Source of the DNA: Clostridia bacterium
GTDB taxonomy: Bacteria > Bacillota > Dehalobacteriia > UBA4068
DNA: 26,907 nt
NCBI GenBank assembly: GCA_012515255.1
Contig: JAAYYR010000058.1
Span: 1 to 26,907, forward strand
Direction: 5' to 3'
Part shown: piece after piece, positions 22,642 to 26,907 of the stretch
Position numbering within the stretch: position 1 is the first letter of the stretch
Layout of the letters: each line of letters begins with the position of its first letter
Position numbers and translations under genes: made by a program
The notes under the pieces: model-generated
What the model saw: the letters and a program-made list of their open reading frames with translations, nothing else
The model's database searches: none
What the model was told of the DNA's origin: nothing

Positions 22642-23496
22642 ATGGAATTATGGTTCAGCGAGATGCATACCGAAAATGTCCGCTTTTCGATCAAGGTTGA
22701 CCGCCAGCTTTATTCGGGGCAAAGCGAATTTCAGCGCATCGATATCTTTGATTCGCCGGAATTCGGCCGCTTCCTCACCCTGGACGGCTTTATGATGCTG
22801 ACGGAAAAAGATGAGTTTATCTACCATGAGATGATCGCCCATGTACCGATGGCCGTGCATCCCCAGGCCAAAAATGTGCTGCTGGTCGGCGCGGGCGACG
22901 GCGGCGTGGCGCGGGAAATCGCCCGCTATGATACGGTGAAAAATATCGACGTAGCGGAGATAGACCCGGAGGTGGTGCGCGTCTGCCGCGAGTACCTGCC
23001 GCAGACCGCGCTAAGCTTCGACGACCCGCGCGTGCATGTTTACTATGAGGACGGCATCAGGTTTATCCGCCGCTGCGCTAATCAATACGATTTGATCATC
23101 ATCGATTCTACCGATCCTTTCGGCCCCGGAGAGAGCCTGTTCACCAAAGAGTTCTACGGCAGCTGTCATCAGGCCTTAAAAGAAGACGGCATTATGGTCA
23201 ACCAGCATGAAAGCCCCTTTTATGCCGAGGACGCTAAGGAGATGCGTCAGGCGCATAAAAAAATCGCGGCCAATTTCCCGATCAGCCTGCTTTATCAGGC
23301 GCATATCCCCACCTATCCTTCGGGACATTGGCTGTTTGGCTTCGCCGCGAAGAAATATCATCCGCTGCATGATTTCCATGCGGATAACTGGAGTAAGCTT
23401 GGCATCAAAACGAAATACTATAATCCCGGCATCCACCGGGGCGCTTTTGCTCTGCCCAGTTATGTGGAGGAGATGTTGAATGACGCCCGCTCATAA
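22642..23496 (+). CDS. speE: Spermidine synthase (polyamine aminopropyltransferase)
   Basis: 284 residues. The enzyme moves the aminopropyl group of decarboxylated SAM to putrescine, giving spermidine and methylthioadenosine. The N-terminal beta domain carries FLTLDGFMMLTEKDEFIYHEM, and the Rossmann part has GAGDGG at 83-88. Asp155 and Asp158 are in IIDSTDPFGPGESLFTKEFY, followed by QHESPF. It starts 3 bp after speA and overlaps speB by 17 bp, so the three are one operon. No S-adenosylmethionine decarboxylase (speD) is in the window, which would be needed to supply its donor. In Thermus-like systems SpeE can use agmatine; the sequence alone cannot settle this. Confidence 0.93.
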   Translation: MELWFSEMHTENVRFSIKVDRQLYSGQSEFQRIDIFDSPEFGRFLTLDGFMMLTEKDEFIYHEMIAHVPMAVHPQAKNVLLVGAGDGGVAREIARYDTVKNIDVAEIDPEVVRVCREYLPQTALSFDDPRVHVYYEDGIRFIRRCANQYDLIIIDSTDPFGPGESLFTKEFYGSCHQALKEDGIMVNQHESPFYAEDAKEMRQAHKKIAANFPISLLYQAHIPTYPSGHWLFGFAAKKYHPLHDFHADNWSKLGIKTKYYNPGIHRGAFALPSYVEEMLNDARS

Positions 23497-24337
23497 CCTG
23501 CTCACTTTTATCAATGCGGAAGCTGATTTCGCCGCCGCCCGCCTTATCATCTTTGGCGCGCCCTTCGACGCCACAGCCTCTTTCCGCCCCGGCTCCCGCT
23601 TCGCCCCTGCGGAGATACGCACTTTTTCCCAGCAGCTGGAGACTTACAGCCCTTATCAGGAGCGCGATTTGAGCGAGATCAGCGTCTGCGATATCGGCGA
23701 CCTCACGCTGGCGCATGGCAATGCCGCCGCTATGGTGGAAGCTGTGCGCGAACAGGCGGCGGCTATTTTGGCCGCCCGGAAAATTCCTTTACTGCTCGGC
23801 GGCGAGCATCTGGTAAGCTTGGGCGCGGTGCAGGCCGCGGCCGCCGCTTATCCGGATTTGCTGCTGCTGCATCTTGACGCCCATACTGATCTGCGCGACG
23901 ACTACCTCGGAGAACGGCTCTCCCATGCCACGGTGATCCGCCGCTGCCATGATATCCTGGGCGACGGCCGTATCTTCCAATTCGGCATCCGCTCCGGCGA
24001 GCGCGACGAATTTCTTTGGAGCGGCGCGGGGCATACGCATCTGCGCAAATTTGACCTTGGCGGGATCAGCGAGACTGTCGAGCAGCTCCAAGACCGGCCG
24101 CTTTATCTTACTGTTGATTTGGATATACTTGATCCATCTGTGCTGCCGGGCACCGGCACGCCGGAGGCGGGCGGGATCAGCTTCGAGGAGTTGCGCGCCG
24201 CTTTGACTATGATTTGCCGCGAGGCCAATATCATTGCCTGCGATATGACCGAGCTTTGCCCGCCTTGCGATCCGAGCGGCGCTTCGACGGCTGTCGCCGC
24301 CAAAATTTTGCGGGAAATGCTGCTGGCCCTGGGGTAA
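23480..24337 (+). CDS. speB: Agmatinase (ureohydrolase family)
   Basis: 285 residues. It hydrolyses agmatine to putrescine and urea. The di-manganese site is formed by His110 in GGEHLVS, by Asp133, His135 and Asp137 in HLDAHTDLRD, and by two Asp residues in VDLDILDPS. The TPEAGG motif follows as in agmatinases. Length and motif order match SpeB. It starts inside speE (17-bp overlap) with GGAGG upstream. Together with SpeA it completes the arginine-to-putrescine route. If SpeE acts on agmatine, SpeB could instead remove urea from N1-aminopropylagmatine. Confidence 0.93.
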   Translation: MTPAHNLLTFINAEADFAAARLIIFGAPFDATASFRPGSRFAPAEIRTFSQQLETYSPYQERDLSEISVCDIGDLTLAHGNAAAMVEAVREQAAAILAARKIPLLLGGEHLVSLGAVQAAAAAYPDLLLLHLDAHTDLRDDYLGERLSHATVIRRCHDILGDGRIFQFGIRSGERDEFLWSGAGHTHLRKFDLGGISETVEQLQDRPLYLTVDLDILDPSVLPGTGTPEAGGISFEELRAALTMICREANIIACDMTELCPPCDPSGASTAVAAKILREMLLALG

Positions 24338-24410
24338 AAGCGCTTCCGTGAATTGCGTAAGTCTAAGGCTTGAGGCGATTAGTTCCCTGGGCTCGCCTGC
24401 CCGGCGAGGG

Positions 24411-24457
24411 GCAAGGGGGCGAGGGGGACTTCCGATTGTCCCCCTCCGCCCCCTTGC
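24411..24457 (+). other. Large imperfect inverted repeat between speB and the carboxyspermidine genes
   Basis: Left arm 24411-24429 and right arm 24438-24457, GCAAGGGGGC...GCCCCCTTGC type with one bulged base and an 8-nt loop. It is followed by CATTCCCTG, not by a T-run. It could be a transcription attenuator, an mRNA-stabilising hairpin or a repeat element. The rest of the 245-bp gap shows no clear promoter. Confidence 0.6.
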
Positions 24458-24582
24458 ATTCCCTGTACCCCCTTAAAACGGCCAAAGACTCACCGCCTTT
24501 GGAATCCGCATCAGCGTAGTATACCATTTTCGGTTAAATATAAGCATGGCTCTTACACCACTGCCAGGCGAAAGGAGAAAAA

Positions 24583-25785
24583 ATGGCAAAAGCCCTGATC
24601 ATCGGCTGCGGCGGCGTGGCATCCGTCGCCATTCACAAATGCTGCCAAAACAGCGCAATATTCACTGATATCTGCATTGCCTCGCGCACGGTGGAAAAAT
24701 GCGACGCCCTGGCTAAAAAACTCGCGCCAACCACCAAGACCAGGATCAGCACTGCCCAAGTGGACGCCAATAATGTCGGCGAGCTGGTAGCCCTGATCGA
24801 ACAATTCCAACCTAACCTTGTGATGAATCTGGCTCTGCCCTATCAGGATTTGGCGATCATGGATGCTTGCCTTGCCACCCGCGTCAATTATCTTGATACC
24901 GCCAATTATGAGCCGGAGGATGAGGCCAAGTTCGAATACAGCTGGCAGTGGGCCTACCGCGAGCGTTTCCGTAAGGCGGGCATCACGGCGCTGCTCGGCA
25001 GCGGCTTTGACCCGGGCGTGACCGGCGTATTCGCCGCTTATGCCCAAAAGCATTATTTCGATACCATCGAGTATATCGATATCCTTGACTGCAATGCCGG
25101 CGATCATGGCTATCCCTTTGCCACCAATTTTAACCCGGAGATCAATATCCGCGAAGTAACGGCCAAAGGCAGCTACTGGGAGGGCGGCCATTGGGTCGAA
25201 ACAGAGCCGCTCGCCATCAAACGCGTCTACGATTTCCCGCAAATCGGCAATAAAGATATGTATTTGCTGCATCATGAGGAACTGGAATCGTTGGCCCTGA
25301 ATATCCGCGGCATCAAGCGCATCCGCTTTTTCATGACCTTTGGCGAAAGCTATCTGACTCATTTGCGCTGCCTGCAGAATGTGGGCATGACCTCGATCAC
25401 GCCCATCATATTCGAGGGGCGCCCCATCATCCCGCTGCAATTCCTAAAGGCGGTGCTGCCCGACCCCTCCTCGCTCGGCCCGCGCACCAAGGGCAAGACC
25501 AATATCGGCTGCATTTTCCAAGGTCTGAAGGACGGTCGGCCGCGCAGCTATTATGTCTACAATGTCTGCGATCATGAGGCCTGCTATCGCGAGGTTGGCT
25601 CGCAGGCGGTGGCCTATACCACCGGCGTGCCGGCGATGATCGGCGCTTCCCTGCTGATGAGCGGCATATGGAGCGGCCCCGGCGTATTCAATATCGAGGA
25701 ATTCGATCCCGACCCCTTCATGGCGGCCTTAAACAAATGGGGCCTGCCCTGGGTAGAGGATTTCGACCCCATTTTAGTAGATTAA
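24583..25785 (+). CDS. Carboxyspermidine dehydrogenase (saccharopine dehydrogenase-like)
   Basis: 400 residues. The enzyme joins putrescine and L-aspartate semialdehyde by NADPH-dependent reduction, giving carboxyspermidine. The nucleotide-binding glycines are at 8-11 (IIGCGGVASVAIHKC). The CASDH-type blocks NLALPYQDLAIMDACL, YLDTANYEPEDEAKFEY, LLGSGFDPGVTGVFAAYAQKH and ILDCNAGDHGYPFATNFNPE follow. AAAGGAG precedes ATG 24583. The neighbour downstream is the matching decarboxylase, which separates this from lysine-pathway saccharopine dehydrogenase. Whether putrescine or diaminopropane (carboxynorspermidine) is the real substrate cannot be read from sequence; the SpeA/SpeB neighbours favour putrescine. 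Confidence 0.93.
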   Translation: MAKALIIGCGGVASVAIHKCCQNSAIFTDICIASRTVEKCDALAKKLAPTTKTRISTAQVDANNVGELVALIEQFQPNLVMNLALPYQDLAIMDACLATRVNYLDTANYEPEDEAKFEYSWQWAYRERFRKAGITALLGSGFDPGVTGVFAAYAQKHYFDTIEYIDILDCNAGDHGYPFATNFNPEINIREVTAKGSYWEGGHWVETEPLAIKRVYDFPQIGNKDMYLLHHEELESLALNIRGIKRIRFFMTFGESYLTHLRCLQNVGMTSITPIIFEGRPIIPLQFLKAVLPDPSSLGPRTKGKTNIGCIFQGLKDGRPRSYYVYNVCDHEACYREVGSQAVAYTTGVPAMIGASLLMSGIWSGPGVFNIEEFDPDPFMAALNKWGLPWVEDFDPILVD

Positions 25786-25815
25786 TCAGCCCGGACTTAT
25801 AGGATGAGCATTGCC

Positions 25816-26907
25816 ATGCGCTATGAAGAATTACCCACCCCCTGCTATGTGATTGACCAAGAGCTGCTGGAGCATAATCTGCGGCTGCTCTTTGATTTGT
25901 CGCGCCGCAGCGGAGCGAAAATCCTCCTAGCGCAAAAAGCTTTCTCTATGTTCAGCCTCTACCCGCTGATTGGCCGTTATCTGGCGGGAACCGCGTCAAG
26001 CGGCCTGTTTGAGGCGCGTCTGGGCCGCGAGGAAATGGGGGGCGAAAGCCATGTTTACGCCCCTGCCTACCGGGAGGAAGAAATAGAGCAGATTGCCCGG
26101 CTCGCCGACCATATCATCTTTAATTCCTTCGGCCAGCTGGCCAAATATAGCGGTCAGGCCCTGGCCGGGGGAGCGAAAATTGGTCTGCGTATCAACCCTG
26201 AGCGCTCCACCCAAAGCATACAGCCGTTATACGACCCTTGCGCGCCGGGCAGCCGTCTCGGCGTCACAGCCGCTGCTTTCGCCGCCGCCCTGGCGGCCGA
26301 TCCCCGTGCTTTGCGCGATGTCAGCGGCCTGCATTTTCATACCCTGTGCGAGCAAAACGCCGACGCCCTGGCCTTAACGCTTGACGCCGTGGAGGAAAAA
26401 TTCGGCCGCTGGCTGTCGCTGCCGCAGATGGAATGGCTTAACCTGGGCGGCGGACAACTGATCACCAACGACGATTATGATTTGCCGCTGCTGGAAGCAT
26501 TGATTCGCCGGATGCGGGAGCGCTATGGCGTCACAATCTATCTTGAGCCGGGGGAAGCGGTGGCGCTTAAAGCCGGTTTTTTGCAGACCACGGTGCTGGA
26601 TATCATCCGCCATGACCGCGCTATCGCTATCCTTGACGCATCGGCCGCCTGCCACATGCCGGATGTGTTGGAAATGCCCTACCGGCCGCCGCTGCCCTGC
26701 GCCGGCCTGCCGGGGGCAAAGCCTTATACCTACCGCCTGGCCGGGCCGACCTGTCTCGCGGGCGATGTGATCGGCGACTATTCCTTTGACGCGCCGCTTG
26801 CCCCGGGCGACCGCCTTAGCTTTAGCGATATGGCGATCTATACCATGGTTAAAAATAATACCTTCAATGGCGTGAATTTACCGGCGATCGCCCTGCGCGA
26901 GCCGGGC
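25816..26907 (+). CDS. nspC: Carboxyspermidine decarboxylase, partial at the 3' end
   Basis: 364 codons to the right edge, with no stop reached; about 15-20 residues appear to be missing compared with the usual family length. It decarboxylates carboxyspermidine (or carboxynorspermidine) to spermidine. It is a fold type III alanine-racemase-like PLP enzyme: PLP lysine Lys41 in LLAQKAFSMF, the block HFHTLCEQN, EPGEAVALKAGF, and GPTCLAGDVIGDY, whose Cys is the active-site residue supplied by the partner subunit. The ending IYTMVKNNTFNG is typical. The ATG at 25816 gives the family-like start MRYEELPTPCYVID; the in-frame ATG at 25804 adds four residues and is possible. It follows the dehydrogenase gene closely and completes the pathway. 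Confidence 0.92.
   Translation, partial: MRYEELPTPCYVIDQELLEHNLRLLFDLSRRSGAKILLAQKAFSMFSLYPLIGRYLAGTASSGLFEARLGREEMGGESHVYAPAYREEEIEQIARLADHIIFNSFGQLAKYSGQALAGGAKIGLRINPERSTQSIQPLYDPCAPGSRLGVTAAAFAAALAADPRALRDVSGLHFHTLCEQNADALALTLDAVEEKFGRWLSLPQMEWLNLGGGQLITNDDYDLPLLEALIRRMRERYGVTIYLEPGEAVALKAGFLQTTVLDIIRHDRAIAILDASAACHMPDVLEMPYRPPLPCAGLPGAKPYTYRLAGPTCLAGDVIGDYSFDAPLAPGDRLSFSDMAIYTMVKNNTFNGVNLPAIALREPG

Overview
The window looks like chromosomal housekeeping DNA from a moderately GC-rich member of the Bacillota (Firmicutes). The signs are a clpX-lon-engB block, an hrcA-grpE-dnaK-dnaJ-mtaB heat-shock operon behind a CIRCE operator, an FMN riboswitch in front of ribU, a PadR/DUF1700/DUF4097 module, separate glyQ and glyS genes, and strong AGGAGG-type ribosome binding sites with TTGACA/TATAAT promoters. 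The carboxyspermidine genes next to speA, speE and speB would fit a clostridial or Negativicutes-like organism, but that placement is inference. I see no phage, transposon, CRISPR array or obvious genomic island.

Layout. 1-3302 (+): the end of clpX, then lon and engB. 3303-4270: a promoter, a long structured leader with two 42-bp tandem hairpin repeats, a DUF4430 lipoprotein with an Asp-rich repeated tail, and a strong terminator. 4413-6315 (+): padR, a DUF1700/HAAS membrane protein and a DUF4097 protein, overlapping genes behind a promoter whose -10 box lies in a palindrome. 6358-6864 (-): a cysteine hydrolase. 7055-10134 (-): glyQ-glyS with a consensus promoter and a leader of only about 30 nt. 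10300-16614 (-): the heat-shock operon, with CIRCE and two CtsR-like half sites upstream. 16790-17993 (+): pta with its own promoter and terminator. 18008-18964 (-): ribU under an FMN riboswitch. 19046-20220 (-): a nicotinamidase-like gene and tadA, sharing an ATGA overlap. 20230-20896 (+): tRNA-Arg(CCT), an unannotated-looking 54-residue protein and a small tautomerase. 21187-26907 (+): a polyamine cluster cut by the window edge.

How the genes work together. ClpX, Lon and the HrcA/GrpE/DnaK/DnaJ set form the protein quality-control core. The last 5.7 kb encodes arginine to agmatine (SpeA), agmatine to putrescine (SpeB) and two different aminopropylation routes to spermidine: SpeE, which needs decarboxylated SAM, and carboxyspermidine dehydrogenase plus decarboxylase, which use aspartate semialdehyde. 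This paired arrangement, the CtsR-like repeat next to CIRCE, and the unexplained leader of the DUF4430 gene are the most interesting points. I found no clearly new large system.
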